DNA of 64,000 bases, taken from NCBI GenBank assembly GCA_023634235.1, contig JAMKCF010000012.1, forward strand, positions 16,873,884-16,937,883, in the 5' to 3' direction. Under the pieces are notes generated by a model. It made no database searches, was not told where the DNA came from, and saw only the letters and a list, made by a program, of their open reading frames with translations. Source of the DNA: Pisaster brevispinus (lineage: Eukaryota > Echinodermata > Asteroidea > Forcipulatida > Asteriidae). Made by a program: the position numbers and the translations under genes. Shown piece by piece: positions 49,770 through 62,960 of the stretch (position 1 is its first letter; every line of letters starts with the position of its first letter).

Positions 49770-49880
49770 GACATTTCTGTTTGTCTATCCTACGTCCCTG
49801 TACACTTAGCATCTTCCCACAGACTTTGCACACATCCCTCTCGTTTGAATGTCCCTGGGGTGATATTTTATTCATGTTGT
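49770..49880 (+). repeat. Dispersed repeat segment shared with 32385-32490
   Basis: The two loci share the order TCCCT..AC, CATC(C/T)TCCCCA(T/C)AGACTTTGCACA, and a following TCC-rich stretch. The nearby words AGACCCACTCATACT (about 49711) also occur at about 21524 in the tandem array, so pieces of this repeat are scattered. Confidence 0.4.
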
Positions 49881-49999
49881 CTTCTGTCGAGAGAAGGTAG
49901 GGAACATAGGAGCACATGCAGTTTACTGGATTGCCATCACTTCATCCTTTTAGACGTCTTCCATTGTTGGGAAGCAATGTTCCGTGTATGCTGGTGACC

Positions 50000-50129
50000 C
50001 CACCCCAGATACAAACGGCAAGGAAACAAAATATGAATTTCTAATTCAAATCGTGACATGTGGATATAAAATAAAAGGATAAAGACAAACTCGTTATTTT
50101 ATTGGTGCTTGACGATTACCGCCCAGTAT

Positions 50130-50160
<31 letters not shown>

Positions 50161-51700
50161 GAGCACCATGACATCTGTGTGCAGGTGGCCGGAGAGGAGG
50201 ATTAAGGAAACACTAATTGTCAATCCCCTTTCAGCTCTTTTCTTTATCACCACTGATTGTCGGATGCTTTTATCTTCCCATCCTATCGCCACAAGAGGCC
50301 ATCAACGAAATTAATCACAAATTGTCACCGTGATAAACGGAAAGCCAAGGCCAAGGGTTTCGTTTCCTTTTGCTCGTTTTTGTTTCCCCGTCGTCAACTA
50401 ATCCAGTCACAATTGGTTGAAATTTGACACCATGATGTGTGTATCTGTTTGACGAATTTCTCTTTTGGACTTTTTCTCGCATCCTTGGGCAATTAGGGAA
50501 GTACCGCCTGATAAAGAAACCATCTGGTTTCGGCGTTCCCGCTGTGATCACGAAACGCAAGAGGTACTTTTTTTAATATACGACAAATGCGGATTGGGGT
50601 AGTCTAGTTTGAAGCAGTTTGTTGCAAATTGTCTTGAATGGGAATCGGGCACAACTTGTGCCAGAGAGATTTAAGATCTTTCCGATTGGCTTCGTGAATA
50701 TCTCCCATGACTAATGAAAGACGTTGCATCACCTCAAACACTGTTTATATCTCGTACCAAAACAATTGACTCAACTCAAGCCAGGAATAAGAAGGGAAAG
50801 ACTTACATTTGGAATCAAAAAGGACATTATTAAGAATTAATGGCTGCTGAAAAATAATCGGAGAGCGTCTCCTTTGCAGTCGGTTGAAACCGATACGTCC
50901 TCACCTTTTGGTCATGTTCCCTGCACGCGTTTCATATAAGTACATAATGAATGTAGCCTGTATTCTTACTGTCCAAATGAGGCACCAGGTTCCAAGTGGG
51001 CTGTGTTTGGTGGCATTGATTTGAAAATTCAGCATGACTAATGATTATGATAGGGCCGTTTTAATCTGGAAGAGCCCGGCTTTGCATTCCTTCCAAGAGC
51101 TATCGCCTAAGATATAAACACAAACGCATACTTATGAATAAACATAACAAGCCCCCAAAATAAACTCTTGTAAACGCAGTGCTGTAAAAAGGTGTTTCGT
51201 GAACAATGTAGGATCAAAATTGTTCTGTTAATTAATTCCCTTAATACGTGTCCTCAGCGTGTAGGCCATCAGCGATCTGGTTCTTGAATTGTGCAACACA
51301 TTTGTGGCAGCAGATAATTGTGTGTTTTTTATATGATAGGCTGTTGAAAAAAATCAGAATGAAGGATTGTGCATGAAATCCAAGTGTATATATTCGGTCT
51401 GTTGGAAAGAGTTTTGTGTCAGTAGTCAGAGCAGCGGTGTATTTTGGGGAATATATATTGTAGTGAATGAATATAGAACGCAGCCATTATGGTAATATCG
51501 AGTTTCTGTTACAGTATCATTGTTCAGGGTGAGCTGTATCCGTAATGGAGAGAGGTTGGCTTTCTGCATCGAGCAGGATATCTATACCCAGGGTATTTGT
51601 GTACTCTTCTTATTTGATTACAGTTTCATTTTGTTGTCTTGCATAAAGTCGGGCAAAAGCCACCAAGGAGGGAGTTTAGCCTATCGCGTTTCCTGATCAA
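50000..51700. other. Intergenic, no supported gene
   Basis: Only the poly-T tract at 50129 stands out. Confidence 0.55.
50129..50151. repeat. Poly-T tract, about 23 T
   Basis: Uninterrupted T run in otherwise mixed sequence. No SINE-like body was identified beside it. Confidence 0.92.
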
Positions 51701-51702
51701 CC

Positions 51703-51918
<216 letters not shown>

Positions 51919-52234
51919 CAGAAAATGGCATCGTTGTTTCAATGATTTGTTTGGTTTTTGCAGTTAAAACGTCTTTGTTCTTTGTAATTGTTAAACTAAT
52001 TATGACAATGCCGCATAAATGTATGGTTCACCTTAATTAATAAACGGTAATATGTGGGCCGAAATCTTTCATTTCTTGCAAATGTGCGTTGTTGGGTTTA
52101 TTCTTGCTAAAGTATACAGACCCACGAAAATAAAACTATTGTTTTTGTTGGGTCCGTTTACTTTAGAAATAATACTAATTTGAACAAAATAAACAAATGT
52201 ATAATATTAACAATGAGTTAAAAAAATATATAAA

Positions 52235-52315
52235 AATTAATAAATACATACATAAATACATAAATACATAAATAAAGCACATAAAATAAATACAGCAAAA
52301 TAAAATATAAGTACA

Positions 52316-52354
<39 letters not shown>

Positions 52355-52420
52355 ACAAATAAATAAATAAATAAATAAACAAATAAATAGATAAATAAAT
52401 ACATGAATAAATAAATACAC
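52235..52420. repeat. AAAT microsatellite with AAAC and ACAT variants
   Basis: AAATAAAT runs interrupted by AAACAAAT, ATAC and ATAG units. The purest part is at about 52315-52400. Confidence 0.92.
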
Positions 52421-55400
52421 AAGTTAGAATGTCTAGTTACGCCTTTGAATTCATGTCAAACTTTAAACTTCATGAAACATTTTAGGCCAAGCATTATTGG
52501 AAACCTTTCCATGGCTGATTTGACATGTATCGAGATTATACTAGGTGAGCTTTTTCTTACTTATTTTCCTTTACTTTTTTTTTTTTTTTAATTACATTAA
52601 TGTATCTTTATGCTGCAATTCTTTTTTACAAGGGCTTGACACAGTGACGGGAGTGCTCTACCTAGAGAATGCCTTCTTCTCCGACCACAATCAAGTTTGT
52701 CATTTCCTTGATTTCTACTTATCGATTTTAAGCAGGCCTGGGAAAAAAAGAAGAAGAAAAAAGTCTTAATTTTTACCACGAAGCTAAAACGCACTTGATT
52801 TGAAACCAAACACCCTCAAAGTATCCCGTTAGTCCAAAATGGATCAAAGCTTGTCTATGGTTCGTGACCGAGCATAAAGACCAAATCTGTATTCCCCCGG
52901 AAACAAGTAAGCACGTGATCCACTTCGCCATTGTGTGGCGAAGTACGTCAAACTATACTTTAAAAAATTTGCCTGCCCTCAGGGTGGCGCATGTCATTGT
53001 ACGGTGTCCCGTGCCCGACACCTCGGGGAGATCACATGACAAAATCAAAACGATGCAGTTTCCCAAACTTTCACCGTAGTCGATAAATCGATCGTAATTT
53101 AGTTTCTTAACTCGTGCGGCTGGGGCTTTAAGGCGCATGCATTCTGTTCCCCACCGTTGTAGTTTTGCATGAGCCGCTGTGTGTGTGTGGAGAGAGGGAG
53201 AGAGAGAGAGAAGAAGTCTCTGCAGTCGTGTAAACCGAACCTAGGCGGCGCATAGACGGGCTGGTAGCGAGACTAAGTCTCGATCTCCCCAGTTAACAGG
53301 ATTAACGCCCCGAGACTTCGCGGGTGTCCTATTGCTTTGTGACTTTTTTTCCCCCCATCTTCTTCTTCGGCGAGGAGTTCGATCGGGAAATCACAAATGC
53401 GTGTGCTTCACATCCGAGAATGCAAATTGTTATGGTGAAAGCGATCAAAGCGTGGATTTGAATTTCATCTCACTTGAAACATTTCCAGAGCTGCCATGTC
53501 AGTGATATTAAAATGCTAATGTCGATTTATCCATTTCAGATCTAAATGCAAATGCCTCAACATCGAGGTTTGTATTTAAAGGTAAAGTCCAAAGCAAACA
53601 ATAATGGCCAACGACAACCTTGTGTTTAGATTGCGGTTGTACATACATTTAATTTTAACATCTCCTGAAAGTATAACTTCAATCAACTGTAACTCATAAA
53701 TTGCACTTACAGCATATTTAGTGTCATTTGGGGGGTGGGAGATTGAAGATAGGCTAATATGTTGTCCTTCGTCTGAAGGTGGATTTTAAAGGTATTTTTA
53801 CAATCTGAGAATATATAAGATTCTGAGCAGTTTAGTGGATCGCGTGGGTTTATGTTTTAATCCTGGTTAAAATACATTTTCCAGTTTAGCAGAAACAGGT
53901 TATCATAGCCAGGATTTCAAGTGAGGTAGAATACTTACGAGTCCGGCCACCGTACTTCCTTTTGTTGAGGTCTATTCTGCGTCGACTGAAATTGAATGTT
54001 GTCTTAAATTCGGTTTTGTGTGCTAACACGTCGGTTATTATTAATTTTTTTACATTGGACATGCTTAATATTGTACTGAACATGGCTCTGAAACTCTCTG
54101 GTAACTAGATATCATTGAACTCGTGGTTTTTGAGGTTTACACTCCGATGATCTAGCCACAAGCCATTACGAATGCAAGGATATCTCCTGAATCCATCAAG
54201 CTTCTCATTTTATAAACTAAAAATACAGTATTCCTTTCTTGAAGAGGCCACAGTGCGGTCATTTCTAATTGAGACGAGAGTCTACACAAATTGCTGCGTG
54301 TCTTTTATATATATACATATATATATATTTTGAGCTTATTCTTTTCCTCATTTCGGGCATTCTTTCAGAAATGATTGTTCTACGTTTTGTACGAAGATAA
54401 CGAACCCATTCGCATAGTCATGTAGTGGATACCAAATAAAAACGCAATAATGTGTGCGTACAGAAAATGAACGCAGCGAAACCTTATCCCCCAGTCGGTA
54501 CTTCAAATGTGCGAGGGCAATATGCATAGGTTTCTCGGGTGACATCGGTGGATCAGTTTATTGGATTATATTAGAGATCGGCAAAAAACGTACATCGTTT
54601 TATTACGGCCTGTGCCTAAATATAGAACTAACAAAAAAAAGGGGGGTTATTGCCTTTGAAATTATACCTTGTCGCTGTATAGTGCCATGGTAACAGAGGT
54701 TAGCGACACTCGAGCGAGAACTTTTCCTCTTTCCGTTTCTTCGTATCACAAGAGATTACCACTCGCACAGGCCACGAGCCCCCCCCCCCTCCGCGTCATA
54801 GAAGATTATAAACACAAATTTGAATATTTCCCCACGTGTTGGTGAGTGTGGGCTTCGATGCAGCGTGTGCGATTAATTACGTGTCGTGATAGGACGGTGT
54901 GGTTTGAGGTGCACATTTTTTAGAGCCCGGTGAACGGTTTGGAATTGTTGGGTGATTTTGCGTTTAGTTCTGCCATGTTTTGGCGACTTCAGATGACGAT
55001 GTTGTTTTTCTGTTGATGGTGGAGGTCCAAAGTGCACGTGGGTTTAAATCGTGAATATCATGCCTCCAAGACTCTTATTAGTGTGCAGTGACAGGTGGAT
55101 GATTGGTATGGTAGTGATGAACCACGGTGACTCATAACTGAAACAGCTTCCAAGACGTGAGGGGCGCAAACAGAGGGGCGGTACTCACAAGGGGGGGGTA
55201 GTATCTACACCGGTGGACTGCAGTCCTCGATAAAAGAGAAGGAGTTTGTTGTGAATTGGTCGTCGCTCTTCTTAAAGACCAACATATGCATGAAGCGTGG
55301 GCGGACAAGGCTGACTAACAGAGCTGTGTGATGACTGGCACTTGCCGGTTTAAACACAACAATAATCTACTTGAGAGGTGGACACAAATGATCTGACCGT

Positions 55401-55804
55401 ATCTCTTGTCAAGAAACCGGTTTCGTGAACGCTGCTTGGGTTAGTAACAACTTATAAGCAAGCAGCGTGGGAAGAAGGAAAACAATTCGTGAGGGCGTGC
55501 ACAAAATAATGAGTTGCGTATTCTGAAAGTAGAAGTAGCGACCATCATTCTGATTTTACAGCACTCTATGTAACCAACCTAGAAATGTCTCCCAAACCGT
55601 AATACTTATCACAATAATACACAGTTTTTATGTGTACATTGCAGCGTCATTCTATAATGTAAACTTAATCAAAATTGTTTGTTTTCTGAAAGTCATGCAA
55701 GATAATATTTTACTGTGTAAATGTAAGTTTCAGTGAACCTTGTTTACTTTAGGTCTGACGGGTCGGTTTCAAATATGTGTAAACTTATCAGATGAAGACA
55801 TGGT
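52421..55804. other. Intergenic; CpG-richer patch at about 53210-53400
   Basis: A GA tract precedes a CpG-richer stretch, then moderately AT-rich sequence to 53600. A 9 bp perfect hairpin (52922-52930 with 52936-52944) and a TATATA tract near 54307-54329 are present. No exon is supported. Confidence 0.45.
53187..53212. repeat. GA-rich tract
   Basis: GGAGAGAGGGAGAGAGAGAGAG-type purine run. It sits at the edge of a slightly CpG-richer stretch (53210-53400) that could mark a promoter, but no exon was found. Confidence 0.8.
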
Positions 55805-56010
55805 AGGAGTGTGTGTATGGGGGGCGGGGCTTACAGGGGTGCTATTGATGGGTCTTTCACACCATCGAACAATGAACCTCACAAGGGAATTTGTTGTTCA
55901 ACCTCGACCCCACAAGGGAATACTTTAGAAAAGGGAAAGAATAGAACAACAATAGCAGGACCCCACAAACCCGATCCGTAAGATTGGGTGCGTACGTGTG
56001 CGACACGTTT
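55805..56010 (-). repeat. Dispersed repeat, copy 2, inverted relative to 49365-49560
   Basis: CAACAATAGCAGGACCCCAC and surrounding sequence align to copy 1 in opposite orientation across about 190 bp, including the two CCCCACAAGGGAAT blocks. It is probably a non-autonomous element or its remnant; ends were not determined. Confidence 0.65.
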
Positions 56011-58208
56011 TAATAAAGTAATATACTTTTTGGTATTTAACTTCCCATAGTGTGATGCTACCGAATGGCGCCCTCATTTGTCAAGCTATGTGGATTGCAA
56101 CCCCCATCCTCATCAAAATACACCCATGTATTTTAAGAAGGATTTGATGTTAGAATGTCACTTCAACCAACCCTTTAGTGCGTGATCTTTGAAAAGTTGG
56201 TGTGCTATAACTCTGGTTGTATTTTCTCAACTCGTTTACTGAATGTGTTACGCAATTTATTCCCATCTAAGATAATTATATCAAGTCCAGAGGCTATGAG
56301 TCAAAAGATCCTTTTGATCAATATTTATGATATTCTAAAAAGAAAAATGTTGTTTGCACATTGTGCTCCAGTTCTTCCTCTAAACTGGGCCGCACGCTCA
56401 ACTGATTTTATTAATTCCAACGGAAACAGATATTTAATTTATATGAGAATAAAAGTCACCACTGGAAAAATAGCCAGCGGGTTCCGATGACCCACTATGA
56501 GTTGGGTTTTTTTTATATATAGAAATATATTTATTTCGCGTCTGAAGTCTCTTTCTTTCGGCTGTGTGTTTATCACGAGGAAAGATCGAGGATCGTGAGT
56601 ACCAAGGGCTGCTGGTACGGGGGAACTAAAGACATCTGAGGTGCCCTCAGCAAATCGCTCCGACCACTTCATCTCAGGGCACTGGTGCACTGTATTAGTT
56701 TCTTCTGTTATTGTTTTCTTATTTTCTTTCCCTTTTTTTTCTCTTCTCTTTTTTGGTTTGTTTGTCTCAAAGCCATTTTTGTATAAGGTTTATTACCAAG
56801 GAGAGGTCTCCTGAAATTGCTCACGATCTGCTGTTGAGATGATTACAAGCCGACTGTAGCACCTGAGGTCACAATTCGTTATACAGACTCTTGTATCCTG
56901 CTAGCTCCCCCCCCCCCCACCCCCGCCGCCACAAAAAAAATCTTAGTCGAAGACTGGAAGTCGCAAAAACGTTGAGCGTGGCTAAAAATGTAGGAACCTA
57001 TTGGAACGTGCTGCTTTCCTAGAGGGCAGAGGACCCCACTGTTTTGCATTCGACAGTGGTTGAGACAATTTGAAAAATATTTTCCTACGGAAGTCGGAAA
57101 TCCAATAATCTATTTTTCCATTATCTTGCGGGGAGCAGGTGACATTGGTTGACTTGGCAGTTTGCTTCGATTCCGAAAGCACGATCTCCTCTCTCTCCTT
57201 CGAGTACATTTGGTTCAGATCTTTCGCATGACTCGTCTGTAGTGGAAGTGGCCTCTAAGCAAAAGGAGTTATCCATCTTTATTGCGATGCGTCTGTTTTT
57301 TTTTACCTGCGCTCTGGATTATAAACCTTCAGCGAGCCCATCCCCTCAATCTTTCATTTCAGAAGTAATAAATGAAAAGAGGGGCAACCATCCATGCCGT
57401 GAGACTTAACAAATCCGTCAATGATGACTTAGACCTCCCAGCTTTTACAATTTGAACATTGGAGATTCCCGCTCCCAGGGGCACCCATGTACGAACCGCA
57501 CACACAAACAAAACAGAACCATCGCCCGGGTCTCCTCCAATACTCCCCTCCGCTAGCTTAATCTCTGAGCTCTGGCATTCTTATAACGGGAAATCACACG
57601 GGCCTGAGTGTGGGGATACAAGACAATCTGGGACAGCAATCCCGTGGGAATGGATGGATGTAAAATAGGACAAGAAATCCTTGTCTCCGGCCTCCACCTT
57701 CTCCCCCCTTAGCGTCCAATTATTCGTACTCGGCCACCATCCTGGATTCCGGCTATGCAAGTCGGCCACAAATAACCTTTAAAATACGCGATGAGCGTCC
57801 AGTCCCTCGAGAAGGTTCTTATTTGGCACATACAGTGACTGAACCCGATTGCTATTAAACACATATATACAAACACACACATACACAGTCTGACCATTTG
57901 ACATTACCCCATGTTTTCTCTCTGTATTTTACACTCACCCCCCGGCTATCAACAATTCTCTAGTTGTAGTTCCCTAAATCCACCACAAAGTTCTGCAATG
58001 ACATTATACACAGCATAGTGACAACTTCTCAATGCGGCTTTGTCACACTGTCGAAGACTCTCCATAAATGTTACATTTTTTACTGATACCAAAAAACCCA
58101 CATGAACTTCTAAAGGTCCATTTTAGTTTATCTGAAAAAGTTTATATTGTAATGACACTTAGATGCATAACTTCGGGTAACCAGCGATTGTACCATATGG
58201 TTAACAAG
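56011..58208. other. Intergenic, no supported gene
   Basis: A C10 run lies near 56908. The frame at 56182-56490 (102 codons) and the mixed-composition stretch 57430-57760 lack domains or paired splice signals. Confidence 0.5.
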
Positions 58209-58216
58209 GCTATACT
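58209..58216. repeat. Left target-site duplication of the fold-back element
   Basis: GCTATACT abuts the left terminus and matches ACTATACT at 60011-60018 in seven of eight bases. Confidence 0.55.
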
Positions 58217-60010
58217 ATGGTGGCCCTGAAGGGACATCAAACATATATATTTACGTGAATATTTATGTAAATATTTACGGCTTTTGCCCCAATTCGCAAA
58301 TACTCACGTATTATATTCTCGTAAAAATTTGCGATTGAGGCCAAAATCGTGAATATTTACGTAAATATTTACGTAAATATTTGCGATTTGTACCCCCATT
58401 CGCAAATATTTACGTGAATATTCACGATTTGTGCCCAAGTCGCAAACCCAGGCATCCGTGAATATTTGGTTTCTTTCCAGCTAGCCGCGCACTGGGCCGA
58501 AATTTCCAGCCGCGTATTCAGGACAATTATAATCATGCAGTTCAAGGAGGTAATATATCTGTCTCCCCTTCTTTCTTATTATTTGAACGATTTAAAAAAA
58601 AAAAAAATTTCTTTGTCGGTATAATTTGTTCACTAAGCATACTTGAAGGTAGAATTAGATTATTCGGCTGATCAATTAGTGAGTAATTAAACACCACAAT
58701 TAAGACCTCATCATCCAGACCATTGTACACAACTGTTGAAAAAAAAATGCGCTCACCCGAAATTAAGTACATGTACCCTTCACGTTGTTTAAAAGATGTT
58801 TTTTTTTTAAATCCATACTGGTGATAGACCATACCACTGATGGGCACACATAATTTCGGAGTCGGTGAACTCGGATCATTAAGTAATAAAACATTAAGTG
58901 CTAAAACACACGCAATGTTCTATCATACGTTATCGAATGCTTTGGTCAATTTCATGCCTAAACCGCTATTGGTGATCCAAATTAGCCAACTCCCAAATTA
59001 AGTGTAACCAGCGGTATGGTCTGTCAGATTATAGAATACAATTTACTTTTATGCTAGGTAAAGGGTACTTACATTGGCGTGAATGCTATGGTCAGTTTTT
59101 GTCACTATTTTACCTTAACCGTTGAATATTTGACAGAAAATGCCTTGTGTTCTCGTGGCTAATTAGGTAATAATTAGTGATTAGAAGAGCCACCTTCAAA
59201 ATCAAGTGTGGCAAGTGATATGGTTTATCAGACTATGGAATACAAATTTCTTCTTTTTTGTAACATAAGGGAATACATTTACTTTCGGGTGAAGTTTTTC
59301 AACAGTTGTCTATTATGGTCTGGATGATCGGCTAAATTCTCACCAAATTGTCAGCCAAATAATTGTATTCTACCTTTAAGTATGTTCAGTGATTTTATAG
59401 AAAGAGGTTTGTTTTAAATCGCTCAAACTAGAAAGAAGGGGAAACAGAATTGTTACCGCCTTGAACTGCATGGATTCTAATTGTCCCGAATACACGGTTG
59501 GCCGGCCACGAAATCCGCAGATAGAATTTCGGCCCAATATGCGGCTAGCTGGAAAGAAACCAAATATTCACGGATGACTGGGTTTGCGATTGGGGCCCAA
59601 ATCACAAATATTCACGTGAATATTTACGTAAATATTTGCGATTGGGGGAACAAATCGCAAATATTTACGTAAATATTTGTGATTAGGGGCACATATCGCA
59701 AATATTTACGTTAATATTCACGTCAATATTTGAGATTGAGGGACAAATCGTGAATATTCACGTAAATGTTTATGTGAATATTCACGTTTTTTGCCCCGAT
59801 TCGCAAATATTCACGTCAATATTTACGTAAATATTTGTGATTTGGGGCACAAATCGTCAATATTTACGTAAATATTCACGATCTGGCCCTCAGCCTCAAA
59901 TTTTTACGTGAATATTTACGTGAATATTTGCGAATCGGGGCAAAAAACGCGAATATTTACGCAAATATTCACGTAAATATATATGTTTGGTGTCCCTTCA
60001 GGGCCACCAT
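58217..60010. mobile_element. Fold-back (long inverted repeat) transposon, about 1.8 kb
   Basis: The ends are near-perfect inverted repeats: about 50 bp starting ATGGTGGCCCTGAAGGGA at 58217, mirrored at 60010. Outer arms (58217 to about 58450, and about 59570-60010) are built of many short units such as AAATATTTACGTGAATATT. Inner arms are also inverted copies: 58468-58488 equals the reverse complement of 59541-59561, and 58711-58740 closely matches 59298-59327. The centre is near 59.0 kb, and the right inner arm is partly duplicated (about 58930-59080 and 59083-59290). Flanks are GCTATACT (58209-58216) and ACTATACT (60011-60018), a 7/8 match fitting an 8 bp target duplication. No transposase frame is present, so it is non-autonomous. 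The outer/inner arm plan resembles the sea urchin TU fold-back elements. Confidence 0.88.
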
Positions 60011-60018
60011 ACTATACT
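60011..60018. repeat. Right target-site duplication of the fold-back element
   Basis: ACTATACT abuts the right terminus. The single mismatch to the left copy could be post-insertion drift or an uncertain element boundary by one base. Confidence 0.55.
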
Positions 60019-62894
60019 TATATCAATCTCACTGTGCTTTCCCTAAACAATTAAATTCAGTGTTCTGATCTCATACCTTTGACATTAACGTTGCCACGTA
60101 TGAAGAATAGTTTTGCTTAGCATGAAACTTGTTAAGTAATATTTCCTGTTGAACAGTCTCTTTGTAAAATATGGCCCAGTTCCTGCAATGCGTGTTTTGA
60201 GGTCACGAGACTTCTGTCAGTGAACGTTCATATTAAACAAAGACTAACAGAGGATCACTCTGTGGCCTTGAGCTAATCTTTTCAAAAATAAATCATAAAT
60301 AAATAATTTCGGTACCAGGTGCCAGTGAAGTTTTATACTAATTGGGAATTGGAGTTAATTTAGTTTCACGCCGACCACTTCAAAAGACCCGGGCCGCCCC
60401 CCCTAAACGGCCGACTAGGCGCTGAAACATCTTTTCAAACGAACAGAGCGCGCCGACCAGACGGGGAATTGTGGTCACTGTATTTGCATATAACACGATG
60501 ACAAATCTGATACCTCCGTTCACCTCGAGTGGATTTGAATATTTCATTGATGTAGTGAGGTTTTTCTTTGAGGAACCCAGTTTCATTTTGCTCCTGGGAG
60601 CGTTCACCTTGAGAAATACCCAATCACCTTTAAAGTCTATATCTTTCTCTACACACTCTCTGTGTACATGTTGTGTGTTGAAGATTGCCTTGGGGTTCGA
60701 TCAAACGTGAGAAATAGGACTATGTAAACTCACTATGTACTTGACTGTCTGTTGTTGGTCACATCACTTGGGGTGCAATCTGTTCAGAGATGAAACTTGT
60801 TTGGTTTGCGTTTTTGTGTTTAGAGACTTTAGGGATGTTCCTAGAGATGGTTCAACACAAATGTCAAGAACAATTTGTCAGTTCTTGGTAGTTTAAAGTT
60901 TGCATTCATTTGCTAGACATTTGCAATATAAAAAAGAAGCCTAAACATGCGCGCACAAACAACTTCAAAACCGCTTTTCAAATGCAATCGTATGAGATTA
61001 TTGTGATGATGACGTCATGTGAATTCGGTCAATAGCATGCACGTTAAACGCGGAAAATGTTCCTCCAAAATTAACCTCTGAATTTGACTAATTACTATAA
61101 ATGTGTTTCTTTCTGCACACAGAAAGGCTCGTCATTCTTTAGTGATGTCTATCTATCTGAGACATACAGATATACACTAGCGGTCCAACATTGTGTACCC
61201 ATCACCAATTCAGATGTCCGAGGCAGATAGATAAAGTAAGTAAACTTGCACTTTGTTTTCTTTTCCTCCATTGTTTCCGGTATTTGCAGCACTATACACC
61301 TCATTCTTTCCACTCTGGGACTTAAAAGACACAGGCCCAACCCAGATGAGTAGCCATTTAAAAAATTAATTTGCGCCATGCGAAATTATTTATCATGATA
61401 TTCAATTCAGCTTAAAAGTCGTTCTTTTTAGCCAAGTGGAATCAGCATTTAATTTAGCAGAAAAGGCAGAATTAATTTTTTTTTCTGCAAAAAGCTGCTG
61501 CGAATTTAAATGCCGTTTGAGTAAATTGACAAAAGAGCGATTGCTTCGACCACATTTAGTGAAAGTGAATGACTGTTTGGGGAGTCTTCAATTTCGCACG
61601 AACTAGAACAAAGCTAGGTGGAAATTTGCCGCACACTGCCGAAATGACCTGGCTAGGAAAACCTGTAATAAGTAAATAAATAAGTACACAGAAACAAATA
61701 TAAACACAAATATCAATAACACAACAAAAATACACATGACTTTTCTTTACAACACGAACAGAAACACATTTCAATGATTTGTACTTTAAATGGAAGTCGA
61801 AATCGAAGCTTTTTACCCCCTCCCCCATATCACAGTGACAAAAATGCACATGGTCAACCGATTTGTCTTCTGAAGTCCGATCTACAAAATGTATCACGTC
61901 TTGGGCTCTATGGATCCAAATGCACTTTGTTGTTTACCCGCTACTCATTCCTCGTCTTACGAGCGCACCAAAAAACGTAACCTTTTACACACAGAGTCCT
62001 GAAAGCTTCTTCCCGACATTTCTTGCCCCGAACCTTCGATTGGTAGAGAGACCACCAACGGCGCATGCGCCGGCTCCCCTGCTGAGGAAGTTACGCCCGT
62101 CGTGTCCGATTGTAACAAATCCTTGTCGAACTAATGAGTCTCGATAGCGTACACAGCGGCTCGGAATAGCACAAAGTGTTCTTCATTTGTATAGCTCATC
62201 CTTCTCAAATCTGCACAACGCTCTTTACTACGCATTTACAACACAAGGTCATCCATCGTAAGGAAAGATGGAGAGAGAGAGAGAGGAAAAAAAGCCACAT
62301 TTAATAGCACTGTGAAGCGAAAAGGAAAAAAAAACCCAGCTTGTTGTTCGTGATAACAAACCCCCGTTGAATATAATCAGTAAAAATGCGATGAACGTCC
62401 GACAAAGGTAAATATGCAATGGACGCAATTAATTCATTTTTTGCCAGGCTCTGTGGGCTGAGACCTTGGGAGTAACGGCATTAATAGTTATATCGATCGA
62501 GGGCAACGACTGTAACTGGCTTAGCGCGGGAAAACTGATCCTTCCTCTCGTCTGCAACGAGCGGTTCGGGGGGATAAATGGAAAATGAAATCTTAAAGGG
62601 CTCTTGCAACGCTGATTTTTTTTTTTTTTTAGACGTTCATTCATAAACGTGTAGTTATCAAGTGAAAAATGTGTTAACAATTAAAATCGGGCTATTTTGA
62701 ACCCCCATGCAATGCGTATGCAATGAGATTAAGAAATATTCCTCGAAGTTAACAACACAACAAACTGAAAGACGTTTTGTTATGAAGGAATGTTCTTTTC
62801 TCATGTGCCAATGGACGCTAGACTTTCTTTACTTTTATGCTGCGGAAAATAAATCAATTTTTTAATTCTTAATTCTGAAATGTAGTTTTCTTCC
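60019..62894. other. Intergenic, no supported gene
   Basis: Short CpG-richer patches at 60380-60470 and 62030-62160 (with GGCGCATGCGCC, a 12 bp palindrome at about 62059) could be regulatory. No coding model is supported. Confidence 0.5.
62273..62286. repeat. GA microsatellite (short)
   Basis: About seven GA units. A similar short GA tract lies at 33292-33308. Confidence 0.85.
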
Positions 62895-62960
62895 TATTCG
62901 CCTTCTGGTGGCCGAATCATCCTACTGACTGTAGGTTCGAATCCTGGTCACGGTACCCGT
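62895..62960 (+). mobile_element. tRNA-derived SINE-like fragment
   Basis: TGTAGGTTCGAATCCTGGTC contains a perfect B box (GGTTCGAATCC at 62934-62944), and GGTGGCCGAA upstream is a weak A-box-like word. No closing acceptor stem is seen, so it is a tRNA relic or SINE head rather than a tRNA gene. Confidence 0.45.

Noticed and set aside
49277..49900. Longest plus-strand frame, 207 codons
   Set aside because: It spans dispersed-repeat sequence and T/G runs, with no domain and with homology to an inverted repeat copy at 55.8 kb that is not open.
52175..52422. Hydrophobic minus-strand frames (LFIYLFIYLF)
   Set aside because: Translation of the AAAT tract, not a membrane protein.
58217..60010. Matrix-attachment or origin function suggested by the dense AAATATTTACGT words
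   Set aside because: The inverted-repeat architecture and flank duplication explain the region as a transposon; no independent sign of origin function.
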